Of a stretch of 64,000 bases of DNA, positions 47,693 through 61,119 are shown one piece after another. Both the position numbers and the translations under genes were made by a program. Source of the DNA: Rotaria sp. Silwood1. Lineage: Eukaryota; Rotifera; Eurotatoria; Philodinida; Philodinidae. The notes under the pieces are model-generated. The model was not told where the DNA came from and searched no databases. It was given only the letters and a program-made list of their open reading frames with translations. The DNA is taken from the NCBI GenBank assembly GCA_905250075.1, contig CAJNOP010000091.1, positions 391,019 through 455,018 on the forward strand, written 5' to 3'. The first letter of the stretch is position 1. Each line of letters starts with the position of its first letter.

Positions 47693-49243
47693 TCACTTTT
47701 TGTTATGATCCTTGATATGAGTAATTGATGCGCATGACTTGCTGTTTGTATTTTACAATGAAGGCCAATCACATTGAGTCCTCGGTTTTTTTTTGAATGC
47801 TTTCATTATTATACTTTGTTTGTTTATAAACATATCATTGATAGTGGAAAATTATACAATGAACTGCATCTTGTAATATATTCACCTTGGATAAGATTCA
47901 AAGTATAAAATTTGTATCGACAAACAAAAATAATGTGACTTCTTTTTCTACAAGGTCCTTGTATATGTGAATCATAGAATTATAAAGTTTGAACAATAAA
48001 TCGATCTGACATGAGAATATGTTTACAGAACAATCTTATGAATTTATTTTTTATTCAGATGAAATATACGCATGTCGTTATGACAAGTATTTGAATAATG
48101 ATAAATAAACAGATAAGAAAAAAAAATACACACTAGTATAACTTTTATGTTTTAGATTTTATTCATCGTTCATGAAGAATATACCATGAAACATCGAGTA
48201 TTCCGACCTTTCTCACTATTGAAAATATAATAAAAAATAAACAACTTATGGTAATAAAAGCACAGAAGGACAAATATGGAGGGAGGAGGTGATCGATGAG
48301 TGAATCGCTTTCTATTGTGTATACGTCGTTTTTAGATTTGAATTTTTTGTCGATGATAAAAGTATAACGAAGCTACTTCGATGTTTGAAATGTATTTCTA
48401 TTTTTGTTTAATGTTCTTTTTTTCTGAAAGTAACAAAATTACCCATCATTGAGAAATTGGAAATTCAACAACTATTGAGTTGAAATTTGAGGGAATTCAA
48501 GGCATGCTACAATGAGCATTGCTCGCAACACTGTCACACACAATCCTAGTGACGAGGTCACAAAGACTGACACATACTGTAGTTTCCAAGATACCTCAAA
48601 ATATTCCAGACAAAGAATGAAAAAAAAACAAATAATTGACAAATCATTAGAATGAAGAAAATTGTGTAAAAATAATCACGGTGACTCTTTTGAATATTTA
48701 ATGAAATAACAGTAAAATTATGCCTTTATGTTTATTTTATGCTATGAGAATTTTTCATCAGTCATACATAGCGACATATATTTATCAAAAAATTTAAAAA
48801 AAAATATTATGCATCTGCTCGATTGTTACTCATGCGGCGAAAATCTACTCCCGTTTATCAACAAGTCTAATTGGCAGCATATGATTTATTCATTCATACC
48901 AATAAGTATTATTATATGAAAAAATTTTTTACATGTAACTAAATTTATTTTTTTTTATCTTATTAAAATAATGTAAAATCGATAAATAAACAAATATGTA
49001 TATATATATTCATTGTTGAATCAAATATATCTCTAGATTTATTTTTATTTTGTATAATATAGTTCTTTTGTTAAATATGTTTCTGACAACATAGAGTCAA
49101 ATGAAACTAGAGACGGAAAATAAACAGAAGAAAAACAAAACAAAACACACATCCAAAAAGTAAAAAGTAATTTCACACACACATAATATTGTTTTTGCTT
49201 TTTTAAAGTTTTTAATTATATTCAGAAAAAGAAAATGATTGTA
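47693..49243. other. Intergenic, nothing recognised
   Basis: AT-rich sequence between the protease start and the RBM26/27 stop. A short open frame at 48728-48919 has no recognised feature. The last 200 bp are probably 3' UTR of the minus-strand RNA-binding gene. Confidence 0.5.
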
Positions 49244-52200
49244 TTAAGAATCAAGTAGTTGTACTTCATCGTGTGTATCGAATTTATACGATTGATCTTT
49301 TGTTTTTTCATTATCAGTTAATAATTGATCTTCTTCATTAAGAAGATTTACTTCATCATCTTCATCAATATTATGAGTTCGATTTGAATTCGAAATTTCA
49401 TTTTCTATTGTATTACTTATCGCACGACGCTAAAAGAAAAAAAAAGCATTTCAGAGTAATAATAATATTAATAAAAAAAAAACAAGAATCTAACCATATC
49501 TGCTGATGTTTTAGCTCTAAGACTTTCAATTTGTTTTTTTAATGTTTCTGCACGTTTTTTAAGTAGATCTTGTTGACTTATTTTTATTGTTGATGACGAT
49601 GATTTAATTGGTATTGTACGAATTGAATCTTTCAGCGTAACAATAGTTGAATCAACTTGTTTCATTAATGATCGAATTGATTCTTTGTCTTCATTTGTTT
49701 CAGCTGTTTCAAGTTTTTTTAATAATAATTTTTGTTGTTGAATTTGTTCTTCTAATAAACCTTGTTTTTTACGACGAATTTCTATTGCAGCTTTTTTTGC
49801 TGCTTCTTTTTTAATTACAGATGGAACAGGTGGTATTGTTGATTTCTTTTTTGGTGGTATCTAAAAATAAATAAATAATATTGTTTTGATAAAAGAAAAA
49901 TAAATTTTACTTCATTTTTATTTGATGATGATTTTTGTATTTTAGTCCAATGATGTTTTGTTGAATTTGGAGTAGTTCGTTGTTTTTTTATTGATGTTGC
50001 ATCCGATGATGTTGGATTAGGATTAGTAGTGTTTGATAGGTTTTGTCCCTGAAGGTTTAGAATGTTTTCTTTTTTTGTATGAGAACAAAAGATGAAAAAT
50101 ATTTACTTTATTAGGATTATGCCAGAATATTTTGATAAAACGATTATTAAACAATGGTTCAGGATTTTTATATGCGGTTTCAGCTTCTTTAAATGTTGCA
50201 TAAGCAACAAGTGCTGAGTCAGAAGAACCATCAAAAGCAATCTAAATGTATAAACAAAGTTATGTTTATTTAATTGTGATAGATTTCATGGACAATAACA
50301 AAAAATTCCTATTCTGTTTCATTCAGAACTGATACAATACAATGAAAAGTCTATCTTATTTCTATATAGAGATAAAATGAAATGTTAGAATAAGTTATAA
50401 CTATTCGATAATTACCTGAACATTAGTAACAGTACCAAATTTACTAAAATGTTCATTTAATTTTGATATTGTATTAAATTCAGCGGGAATTTTACGTATT
50501 TCAAGTGTTGTTGATGTTGATCCAGATCCATCAGGTTTTGACCCTAAACCATTGAAATAAGAGTATTTATATGGTTGAGGACATACGAAAAGTAGTAGAT
50601 ACAAGTATTTTAATTTCTTATAAAAAGCTTAATGAAATTTTCTTGCTCTATGGTCTAAGAGTAAAAACCATTTCAGTAAATGCTGAATAGCTCTAAGAGA
50701 GGATTTAATCTTTAACACATTCAATTCCTTCTGCAAAATCATTTGCTTTATTATCATCTTCCATACTTATTTGTTAAATACATGCTATAAGTATACATAT
50801 GTTCGGTTACTTCTTGCCTAATTAAATATTTTTTCATGATTAAATTTGTACTTTAGTAATGCTTTAGATTTGCCACAATGTGGTTTTTGATTATTTGATT
50901 TAATCAAAAAAGAAAACATGAGCAGTTCTAAATTGTTGCATTGTACTGTAAATAAGTGTATGAATTCTTTGAATCAAGAAGATTATTAAAATATGTTCAA
51001 TAAATGAATTCAACGAATACAATTAAGTATTAATAACTAGGATGATTCTTTCTAATTTTCTTTTTTATTCTACAATCATCACTTCTGTATATTTTAATAT
51101 GTATCGATGGCTAGGAATTAGAGGAGACGAAAGAAAAGAGAACATCCAGATAATGGTACATATCGTAGACAAAAGATGATCTAATATTACCGTCACATAT
51201 TATAACAAACAGTTTCTTATCGAAATTTTACTATCATGATATTAGTTGAACAATGATCAAATATCACACGAATACAGAGAATTGTTTTTACTATCAGATC
51301 ATATTGAGAGAACTTTTCTTTAAATTTTTTTTTAAATGAGGTATCAAAATACCTCGTCTACTACTTTTAATGATACGTCCTAAGTATAGCAATACAACAT
51401 ACATGGACGTTTTCGAGCTCGATTCTGATTAGTATCTTGATGATTTTTATTTGATTGTTGATCATATTGTTGTGTTCGTCTATCCATTGGATATGGTGCA
51501 GTAGTAACATGTCGTTTGGTACGATGCATAGGACCATCTATAAAAATTATTAAAAAACAAAATTTTTCTTCTGAATTCATTAAATTTACTTGAATTATTT
51601 GGTCGTAATCTTTGTTCTGATGTTAATGGTTCTGCATTAGTTACAACAGTAACAAGTGTTCGTTGACCAATAGGTAATGGTTGTCTATTAAGCATAGATG
51701 ATGTTTGACGTAAATCATATTTTAAATCAGGTATTTCAGGATTATATTGTTGATGAGGATTTGTTGATGATATATCATATTGTTGATATGATGGATAATA
51801 ATTTTGTTGTTCAAAAGATAAAACATTTGATCCATGATCATATGGACATGAATCTCCAAGAGCACAATAACCTTTATTATCAAAAAAATCTTTACATGGA
51901 ATTTTATTCGATAAAAAATTCGGATTTTTAGGAGATGATGGAGGTGAAGAATCAGTTGATGAATGAGAATAAGAACGTTGAGTACGTTTAGCTAATGGTG
52001 AATCTGTCGATTGACGTTTATGACTTTCATTATTATTATTCGAATGAGAACGAGAAGAATATCGTCTAAAGAAAAGATAATAAAAAAAAAAAAATTTTAT
52101 TATTCGAAAATTGTACCTTTTTATTGGTTGATTGATTGCTGTAGATGAAGATGTTGTTGATATTGGAGTTATTTCTGTTTGTTGTATATCTTCTTGTTTT

Positions 52201-52647
52201 GTTGGCAATGCAACATTTTGTTGCTGTTGTTGTATTCCAGATGTTTCAGTGTTTGTTTCACTTGGCTTCGGTTGTACATTTTCCTATTTAATTTATGCAA
52301 TAAAATTTTAATCTTTGAACTCTTCTTACTTTTTTTCCTTCAGGTATATATCGTCGATTTCGTATAACATCAAATAATTGATCAACAAAATCTTTTGTTG
52401 CTCGATCAAGAAAAACTTCAAGACGATCAATACAATTTTCACGAAGTTTATCTAATGGTTTATCTTTAGCAATAAGTGCAAGAACATAACGAGCAAGAGC
52501 TATGGGTTCAGCATCACATCTAAAACATAGAAGAAACAAAAACATCTCTAATGATTGAAAATGATTTTAAACAAAAATCAAAACTTACAATGGTTCGAGT
52601 GTTGTAACGAGCCAGTCACGTAAGGCTGCTTCGTCGTCGATTATCAT
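49244..52647 (-). CDS. RBM26/27: RNA-binding protein RBM26/RBM27 family
   Basis: A multi-exon minus-strand gene beginning MIIDDEAALRDWLVTTLEPL (exon 1, 52588-52647). The PWI-like N-terminus follows (CDAEPIALARYVLALIAKDK, RLEVFLDRATKDFVDQLFDV), then a Ser/Arg-rich stretch and a CCCH zinc finger (CKDFFDNKGYC...CPYDH, spacing C-X9-C-X5-C-X3-H, one residue longer than the usual first gap). Next come a basic RARKRPC segment and an RRM with TTLEIRKIPAEFN, SKLNEHFSKFGTV and NNRFIKIFWH. The C-terminus has a Gln/Lys coiled coil and an acidic tail ending DEVQLLDS. This order is diagnostic of RBM26/27, the nuclear adaptors of the PAXT RNA-decay pathway. The invertebrate gene corresponds to both vertebrate paralogues. 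Introns are mostly short; no disruption is seen. Confidence 0.92.
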
Positions 52648-55600
52648 GAGAGAAATATTTATTTACAACAAAAAAAAAAACAAAAATCAAAACAAATCTA
52701 CAAAAAAAAAGATCATATTTATTTTCAATTTATGTTCAATTTTATTTGAATAAAGGTAAGTAGAATTAATAGAAGTGTTTTTTTTTGTAAATTTGATCGT
52801 TTTAAATACAATTTGCTAATTACTTTACATAGTCGTATATAGTGCATTTTGCATAAATGTTTGATTTGTTGTTTTTTTCTTTTCTTTCATCTATCAGTTG
52901 TTGCAGTGCAGGCATGATAACTTTGTAACGGTAGCTAATTGAAAAAGAGAAAGGATAGAGGGCGCGAATTATCGTTAGTATTGTGTTACTCTCAACACAG
53001 ACTTGTCGATCTATTTGTATTGATCATTATCGTTTATAGATATGCTAAATTATGAAAATCGAAATTTTAATACAGATATTTAATTTAAATTAGTTAATAG
53101 GAAACTAACTTCAAGTGTTTTTTGTGTCTAGTACAGAATTGTCAATATTTTTTTAAGAGTGGGAAGGGCTAAAAATTCTTGCATAAAGTGCTTCCATTCT
53201 AAGAGTGCTAGAAGTGGTAACCGGGAGAATAAAACTTACTATGACCCGGCTTCTCCTACGAAAAACGATTTGCCCCAATCCTATTCACCTGGAAACGACA
53301 TTGCCTGTTTATTTTTATTTCTTTTTCTACCATAGAAAGGTGAATCAACTGAAAATTAGAGTTTGTCGGATCCTACTGAGTTTAAGACAGATCTCATCTG
53401 TGATGTGAAAGTTTTGACACATAATATTCGCTCATTTTTTTTCTGTAACTCAATGACAACTGGTTAGAATTAGAATCCGAGTTTTTTGAGATTTTCGAAT
53501 ACATGTTCAACTTGTTCTTTTGAGACTAGATGGAAAAACTACCATAAAGTTTTGTGAAAAAATTTCCAAACTGCATCTGTATCAAAGAAAATAACGGCTT
53601 TGGCGTAGTCCTTAGCTTGTGTCTTAGAATAACTTCAACTGAACTGTTTTGGAAATCAACATTAATCAGATAATCGTTGTGTCAAAAACTACTTTTAAAA
53701 ATATAAAAGTTTTGCAATCTGTCATGCAAAAGTAAATAGCAAATTTTGTGAAACAAACTTAACTCTAGAAAATAATTCTTTAGATACATCATTTGTTCCA
53801 TTAGCTAATTATGAATATTTCGAGTGTGAAATTAAAAAACTATTGCTACCTGCAACATCTATAGTTTTGCCGTATTTACATAATATCTGTCCCCAGTGAA
53901 AGGTCTCCTATTTCATTTCACCTTTCTCGTCAAACATTTTTCTTATGATAAATTTCAGCAAAGCTCTATAAAGCGTGTTCGACTTATTGTTGTTCAACGC
54001 TTTAACTCAACAATGAACCAAAAAACACAATAAACTCTCAGTTTTAGAATGCTTGAGCGAGTTGATATGACTAGTAATCCATAGATTGACACATTAATAA
54101 TGAGAAATTTAATGACATTACGATATTCACCTAAAAAAAAAATGTTAGTTGATATTTTTAGCCGTTGCCATTCTCAAAATGCCACTACTGAATACATGAA
54201 TTGAACTGTTGACATGTTTATTATTTGCAATCATATCTGAACAAAGAACAGAGCTATGAGAATTTTTTGTTTAAAACTGGTTAAAAAATCATCGAATGGA
54301 AAATTCCTATGGCAGCTCTTATTCGACACCATGTGTCGCAACGAGCAACAGTATTTTCTTTACGATGCCTCATTTCCGTCACCGATTAGATGTAGTAATC
54401 AGCGACTTTTCTCCCTATAAGTTGGTGTGTGGTGTTATTTTACTTCGATAGTCAGATGTTCTACTAGGATATTGGTGATTCATATATCAATATCTCATCA
54501 ATAATACATTGCAAAGATGGAACGATTCAAGTCTTGAAACTGTCTATACCTTGGACAGATACACCATAATAATTATCACAGAAATAAAAAAAAGATGGTG
54601 ATCGAAGTATGGGCTTAAATCAAGGATAAGTCAACCATACTATCGGGTGACATTGTTCCGAATAAAGCGTAGGCAAGTGAGAGAGCAGCTAAAGAAGAAT
54701 CCCATCCATCGATCAAGCATAACCTCTTCGACATGTACACATATGAATAAAAGTTAGTCAGCAAGTGCATGCTATATTGAGCGAACGCTGCCTGAGAATA
54801 CGTCCATTGACACAAACAATCAAGTAAGAACCAAATGATGAGCTTTGTTTATTGCTTAACATCAGGCAAGACAAAGAATGAGAACAATGCTTTTGTCATA
54901 TATGGTATAGATGTACGTGTCTATTGATGTATATTTCTCATCGTTCGTTTTACTTTACTCGGTAAGATGGAATCCGCGTAACAAATTTCATAAGAATCAA
55001 ATTTTAAGTATTTTTCGTTTCTTTCTTCATGCGACGACATTCGCCCCATGGAAGTGTACGTTGTTGGAAGACCTATTTATTGGCAGCCATTTTTATTAGC
55101 CGTCCGCTTGCTGCAAGTAAATAAATATGTTTTCGTTAGCAAAAAAAAATAACAGAACGAAGAATTTTTTTACAGCAGATTGTAGATGGCAAGTTCTAAA
55201 TAAACAGCATCATTTTATTCAAGGTAAGAGTAGTAGATCGTAATGAGTAGGATTTCTTTAAAAAAATATACCTTTCACTGCCGAATTAAAAACACACAAT
55301 GTGCGCCTATGTATTTTTTTATGGTAAATGAGTTCGATAGATTTAAGATATTCAGACGTGTCTCGAGATCACAAGAAGCCGGAGGTGAAGAAGCCATGAG
55401 GTAAGGTTGCCAATTTCTTTGTCGTTAGAGAAACTCTGAGAATATATAAGTAAGCAAAACAAATAACAAAATTCAAAAAGTCCATCGGTACGAGAAAGAT
55501 AATTTCTTATAATCAGAAATGAAATTACCCACGACGTTACCACTCGAGATATCACCTGCAAAAATAAACTTTTCTTAATTGACAGCAAGAAAAATTGAAA

Positions 55601-56235
55601 CATATTGATATAATATAAGAGTAGATTATATTTCGAATGCAAATCTTACGAAAAAGTTGAACACCAATAAATCAAAACTTAAAGTTCGAAAGATAACATT
55701 TTGTACACTTCGTATGTATTTCAAACAGAGAGAGTGAAATTGATTCGTTGCTGCAACTTGATCATATAGAAGTCTCCGACGTTTACTTGACGGTTAGACT
55801 TTTCGTCATACTTCTATGTGGATAAACTTGAGAAAACCTTACTTAAAAATTTTGCCGAGGGTTGGATTAATAATTTTTGCAATCATATATTAAAAAAAGG
55901 GGGAAATACTTTCAAACAAATTGAATTATTACGTCATTTCTACTGAAACAGAGTGAGAAATCAATTTTCGACAACCATACAGTCTTACAAATAGAATATC
56001 AGTTTGTTAGAAAATAAATATTTACCATGAAAACCATCATGTATTGACTTAATGATTCAGAGTAATTAAAAGACTTACCTCAAGTGTACATAGTGTCTCA
56101 CTCAAAAAACAAATGAAACGAGAAAACAAAGAAAATGAACAACGAAAATAAAAAATCACTGATTTTTTCTTTTAATAGCATAACAAGACACAAATCATCG
56201 AAACTTTATGAATATAGCAAATTTTCAATAACGAC
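52648..56235. other. Intergenic, no intact gene recognised
   Basis: 3.6 kb between the divergent RBM26/27 and syntaxin genes. Minus-strand pieces at about 53490-53630 (DYAKAVIFFDTDAVWKFF, then a stop, then VEHVFENLKKLGF) and 54615-54815 look faintly coding but match nothing known to me and contain stops. The rest is AT-rich. Confidence 0.45.
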
Positions 56236-58612
56236 ATGATTCAAGATAGATTATTGCGACTACAGAAAGAGGTGAGTTTGATTTTCGTCTCTCTCTCCTT
56301 GTCATGATAAAACAGACATCTAGTAGAATTTTAAAGACGACAATCTTAAACATTATCTTTATAGAAAAAAGCAGAAGAACAAGATAGACTAATCCTGAAT
56401 GTTATTTAACAGACAGACGCTTTTCATTTTTAATATTCATCACGTTTTTGAAACAACAGATGATAATTCACATATATTTGATCACTATAATGAACTTTAA
56501 TATCATCTTTCTTCAGGCTCAAAACTGTGGAGATGATGAAGAACCCAATATGATTAATACTGGTTCCGTTATTGACATGGAAAGAGCATCCATGGCGGAC
56601 TTATTCTCTCAAGTGAGTGAACATCGCATAAGTCGATGGGATAACAAAGTTTAATACTTCGACATATTATTCTATTGTGAATTATATCTAATGATATCAT
56701 ATTTATAATGTAGGTGGTCTTTAGTGGGATCTAGATTTGTAATATCGTTAGAAATATTACACTTGACTTCTACTAATGGAATGATCAATTATTCAGAAAA
56801 TAGCAACAAGCTCTAGAGTCACGCATTCAAAAAAAAAATACGTGAAAATATCTACAGAATCATTCGTATAACATTGTACAATTTTGATTTCAACTGTTAG
56901 AATCATCATCAGAAGTAGATTATACGTCACAATTTAAAAATAACGTGGAACACACGTCAGAAATAATTACTATGTGCATTACAAAAGTCAAATGATTTCA
57001 GTTTTAAATCTATGTTTCCTTAGTATTACAAAGAAAGAATGAGAACAGAAAAACGAGCAAGAGAGAAAGAGGAAGTAAAATAGTGAAAGTCAAGATAATC
57101 GATTTACTTTACGAGTAAAAGCTTGTTTTCCGAATGCATTCAAAGTATTTTAGTTTTACACATAAACTTTGTCGAAACATTTATTTTTTGTGAAATACTA
57201 AATTCTTGTTAGAATATGAACGAGCCTAAGATACGAGTTGTCTGTTAAAAAAATAAAAGCTCTATATTCATACAAGATTCTGTCCAAAGAAGCAATATCT
57301 GTAAAAATAGTATATGAAAAAGGTAGGAACACAAAAATTTCAACTTAAAATTTACTTTCCTTCTATGTGCTAAGTATTTCAGTGGAATATTTTTACTCAT
57401 ATGTTGTTTAATTTGTTCGATCAGATCAATGCACTTCATGCTAGTGTAGATAAGATCGTTAAGCTTATGAATGATGATGTTGAACATCTTCAAAATATTA
57501 TGCTGGCATCAGAGTTTCACCAAAGTAAGACATTGAATACACTTCTGTAGAGAATAGTATAGTTATTTGTTGGTTACTGTTTAGAAATGAACCAAGAACA
57601 TGAAGAGAAAATGGCCGGTATTAGAAAATCAATTAGCGAAGTACGCATGACATTGAAGGGTAAAAAATTCATTTTAATATCTCTAAAGAGAAACATAAAA
57701 TTTCTATGCTTTAGAAATGAAACCCATTCAAGTAATAGAAGGCTCACTTGAATCAAAAACGGTAAAAATTAACTCGATTTACACATCTTCGTGTCTCGAA
57801 ATGTTGTTTTTTAGGATACTAAAAAGAAAACTGCCAAAAATCGAATTATAGATTCTCAGATTTTTATGATACAAAGACGTCTTTGTGAAGCCATTAATAA
57901 ATACAATCAAGTACTGGTTACCTATCGAAATCATTGTGAAGAACAACTTGTTAGTCAGCGTCATTTAGGTTAGTATTAATGTTTATATTTAAGATCTTTG
58001 TAGCTAGCTTAATATGTCTATACGTCGACGCATTCTAGTTGATGTTGAAAAGAACGATGATGAAACAAAAGACTTGCTTGAAAGTCACAGTACTTTGATA
58101 GTTTCCGAAGTATGTAGAACGGAATGTTAAAATTGACCTTTCTTGTTAATCTTTTGAAATACATAGAGCCTTGCCAAAACAGACAATGTCGAACAATCAT
58201 CAATAGATATGGAAGCGCGTTATCAAGAGATGATGTATCGTAAAACCAGTATTTGGGAGATAGACGCACTACTGTTTGACGAATTAGCCATTCTAGTGGA
58301 ATCTCAGGTCTGACCTTTGGTAGTTGATCAAACTGACATTTGGAGATCTGCATATTTTTTAATTCAAGGATGAATGGATTGATTCCATAGAAGACAATGT
58401 GAAGACAGCAATGGAATACATTGAAGATTCTAATGTACCTTCGAAGTGTAAGCATAAATCGCGATGTTGCATCTTTAGGGTGAGTCAGTGACAGTTAAGT
58501 TTCACGTACAAAAATACATTTGCTTCCGTAACTTTTCTAGGCTAAAACGTGTCTGATTGTTATTCTAATTGTTATTTTGATCATTATCATTGTAATTAAA
58601 TCTTTTTCTTAA
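56236..58612 (+). CDS. Syntaxin (Qa-SNARE, plasma-membrane type)
   Basis: Ten exons join in frame to 300 residues: 56236-56271, 56517-56612, 57425-57534, 57595-57659, 57715-57761, 57815-57968, 58039-58109, 58167-58307, 58369-58479 and 58541-58612. The N-peptide MIQDRLLRLQ resembles the syntaxin-1 MKDRTQELR type that binds Munc18. An Habc region follows (ASMADLFSQINALHASVDKI, EEKMAGIRKSISEVRMTL, RRLCEAINKYNQVLVTYRNH). The SNARE motif runs from RYQEMMYRKTSIWEIDALLF to LVESQDEWIDSIEDNVKTAM, with the zero-layer Gln in LVESQ. A Cys/basic linker (KCKHKSRCCIFR) precedes a C-terminal anchor (LIVILIVILIIIIVI). It would drive exocytic membrane fusion. The first intron pair is longer (up to 812 bp) than the rest (about 55-70 bp). 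It is a diverged relative of syntaxins 1-4; the exact subtype is unclear. Confidence 0.9.
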
Positions 58613-59466
58613 GAATAAAAGGTAAAACTTTATTGAATTACTACAGGTTTTCACATAGTTACTCAACATACTCACATTCATAAATACACATTCGATTCTC
58701 TGTTCTTATTATCGATGAATAAAACAAACAATAAACATTGTGACTTGTCACTTCAGTAATATTGGCCTGACTTTTTATTGCCATAAAATGGTAGAGAAAT
58801 ATCATTCTTTTTTTAGTTTATTATAAACGATAACAGATATTCCGACTTCATCACAGTCTATAATACATGTGACACAGGTTTTCATTTACCATTTCAGTGG
58901 TTCCATCATGTTTTACCTTTCAATACCGTAGAGACGATGCTGAAAGATATTTTTCACTCAGTAATAGTCCTTTAACAAGCGTCGAGTACATACTTGTTAT
59001 AAATCGAAGTCCCATATCGTATAGATCAATGAAAGCATGCATTTCAAGAAATCAGCAATCAAAGAAAAAGATTTGAACAATTATTTTTGTTCCGATCGGT
59101 GATCTCACCATTCTTTGTTGTTCGTTCATTTCTGATCATCAAACTTCACGGCGATGTATTGAAAAAGATTTCTCATATGTTTCACTTGTCAGAGATAGGT
59201 TGAGTGACCGTTCTTGAACGCACTGATATCATCGTGTGAGACAAACACAGTTCGATGAACAAAAGAAATAACTTGACAAAAGTTTGTTGATAGAAAATGA
59301 ATTCTTATAGACCATCTTTTTTCTATTCCAATAGTGCATACACCTCAGTTCGTATTCAAAAAAAAGTATCGTGAGAAATTGAAATAATTCAAAAACCCCT
59401 GGCCTCTTTCACTAACAGTTCTCAATATAGAATCATTGTTACTGTTTGTGTCGACATCACTCCTGG
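58613..59466. other. Intergenic, nothing recognised
   Basis: AT-rich sequence following the syntaxin stop; an AATAAA-like signal occurs at about 58718-58735 (GAATAAAACAAACAATAAAC). No open frame of interest. Confidence 0.5.
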
Positions 59467-59514
59467 AATGTGGGTGTGGGAATGATTAAAAAGAGGCCAT
59501 ATCCACACCCATCC
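59467..59514. repeat. Telomere-like palindrome
   Basis: AATGTGGGTGTGGG is followed by a 24-bp loop and then TATCCACACCCATCCTTAAC. The stem pairs about 10-12 bp. It shares the outer CATCCTTAAC with the copy at 17669-17707. Confidence 0.7.
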
Positions 59515-59524
59515 TTAACTATTG

Positions 59525-59635
59525 ATGCAAAAATCAACATCAGATTCGAATTTTCAATCTACTGATGCTCAATTGAACGAAGTTAGGGAAAAAATTTCGA
59601 TGAGCCTCGATGTGCTACAGGTTGTCAAAAGAAAG
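59525..59635 (+). CDS. Possible first exon of an R-SNARE-like (VAMP-type) protein
   Basis: A 37-codon frame from ATG ends at a GTAAAA donor. It reads STDAQLNEVREKISMSLDVL, which resembles the start of a synaptobrevin SNARE motif (TQAQVDEVVDIMxxNVDKVL). No following exon with the RDQKLSELDDRAD part is found before the window edge, so this is either a partial gene with a long intron, a fragment, or chance similarity. Its place about 900 bp after a syntaxin gene and 10 bp after a telomere-like palindrome is notable. Confidence 0.3.
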
Positions 59636-60143
59636 GTAAAAAAATAAAAGATAAAAACAAAATAAAAACCTCCTCACTGAATTTTATCCAATCACTAAGG
59701 TATACATACATTTCTTAATGATGAAAAAAAAATGCTTTGATCACTTTTGTTCATTTAATAACCAACTTATTTATCCTCATGACAGTCTTTAGTTGTGGTA
59801 GTCGAAATTCGGTGTGCCTATATACTTGCCAACAGAATCTATTTTATTGCACATTACATAAGCTTTTCATTTGATTATCGTAATTACCTCCAAAGCTTAT
59901 GAAGATGAACCAGTTAAAACTACTTCCTTTTAACTCTTTCCTTCACTTCATTATTTTACATCATATACATTGAGAAAATGTTTTGAGAAACAAGTTGAAA
60001 CTATTATGTCAAACTCATTTTCTTTTCGTCCTTTCAATGTCCCTATTGTCTTCGAGCATTAGTTTTAAGGATTTGATTGTCACTTAATTTCTTTTGATTC
60101 TTTTTCTTTGTTTTACTTCATGATGCTGATACGCAAATATTCA

Positions 60144-60434
60144 GGTCAAAAAATCAGATGTATAATCTTCAGATTAGATCTCTGATATTGTATGATCCTG
60201 TAAGATCAGATGAAAAGCGTACAAAAAATTATGGTTTCTGCAAAACTTACATTTAGAATTGATGTAAGTTTTGTAGATACTACGATTTTTCGTACTATTG
60301 CTGTCTGATCTTATAGGATCACATAGTATCAGATATCTCACTAGAGATCTTACGTCTGATTTTTTTTTCACTTGAGTGGCTTTAAGATTGGCATATAAAA
60401 TCGTATAAGATCTTATAGTCAGATCCTTTGACCT
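60144..60434. mobile_element. Palindromic MITE-like element
   Basis: Outer ends AGGTCAAAAAATCAGATGTA and (inverted) AGGTCAAAGGATCTGACTAT face each other. Inside, 60146-60255 and 60262-60372 form a near-continuous inverted repeat around CTTACATTTAGAATTGATGTAAG. Shared pieces include GATCCTGTAAGATCAGAT and its mirror GTCTGATCTTATAGGATC. No coding capacity. Confidence 0.7.
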
Positions 60435-60844
60435 AGATAGTCATCGAGAAATTATTGTAGGAAATTGATTCGAATTATTCTTTTCGATTGTTTCATTTTT
60501 CATTATGTTATAATCCTAATCGTCTTCGAGCCTCTATTGCACGAAATCGATTCCAGTAATTTCGTTTAATCCACCTTAATTTCTTTATTTTGTTTTCCCC
60601 ATCGTCTTCAAGGATTTATTAAAAAGAATTCTATTGAATCATCACGCTTTAGAAGCTGTGATGATGATGATGCTTAATAACAGTTTTGTTCAACATTTTG
60701 TAAACCCGGAAGTCCATTGCTGAGTCATGTGCTTCCCGTAACGGTCAAAATTTATTGATAATTTTCGCATACAGTTTTCATAAGTGTTTGGGGTCATTGG
60801 TAACGGCAACCAATCCGTCGATGCGATTGATGCTGCTGTTAAAT

Positions 60845-61119
60845 CGTTTCATAGGCTTTTTAATAAATCCTTCAAGCTCTTGATAAAGTCATTAATCACC
60901 CCTCATATGCCATATCCTAAACCTTTTAAGTGGTTGATCAAGTCAGTAATCTCTTTCATATACTTTATCATAAAATTTTTAGGCGATTAATGAAGTCAAT
61001 ACTTCCTTCATGTACCTTATGATAAGACATTTAAGTGATTGATGACGTCAGTAATTCTCTTCATATATCTTATCATAAACCTTTTAGATGATTGATGAGG
61101 TCAATAAATCTCTTCATAT
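60845..61119. repeat. ~66-bp minisatellite interrupted by a hAT element
   Basis: About four units with the pattern CCTTTTAAGTGGTTGATCAA / GTCAGTAATCTCTTTCATAT / ACTTTATCATAAA recur about every 66 bp, with substitutions. The repeat is cut at 61119 and resumes at 62607 beyond the inserted element (CTTCATATGCCTTTTAATGA). Confidence 0.75.

Noticed and set aside
53490..53630. Minus-strand coding-like stretch VIFFDTDAVWKFF / VEHVFENLKKLGF
   Set aside because: Contains a stop and matches no family I can name; a similar VIFDTDDALF string at about 38050 may be coincidence.
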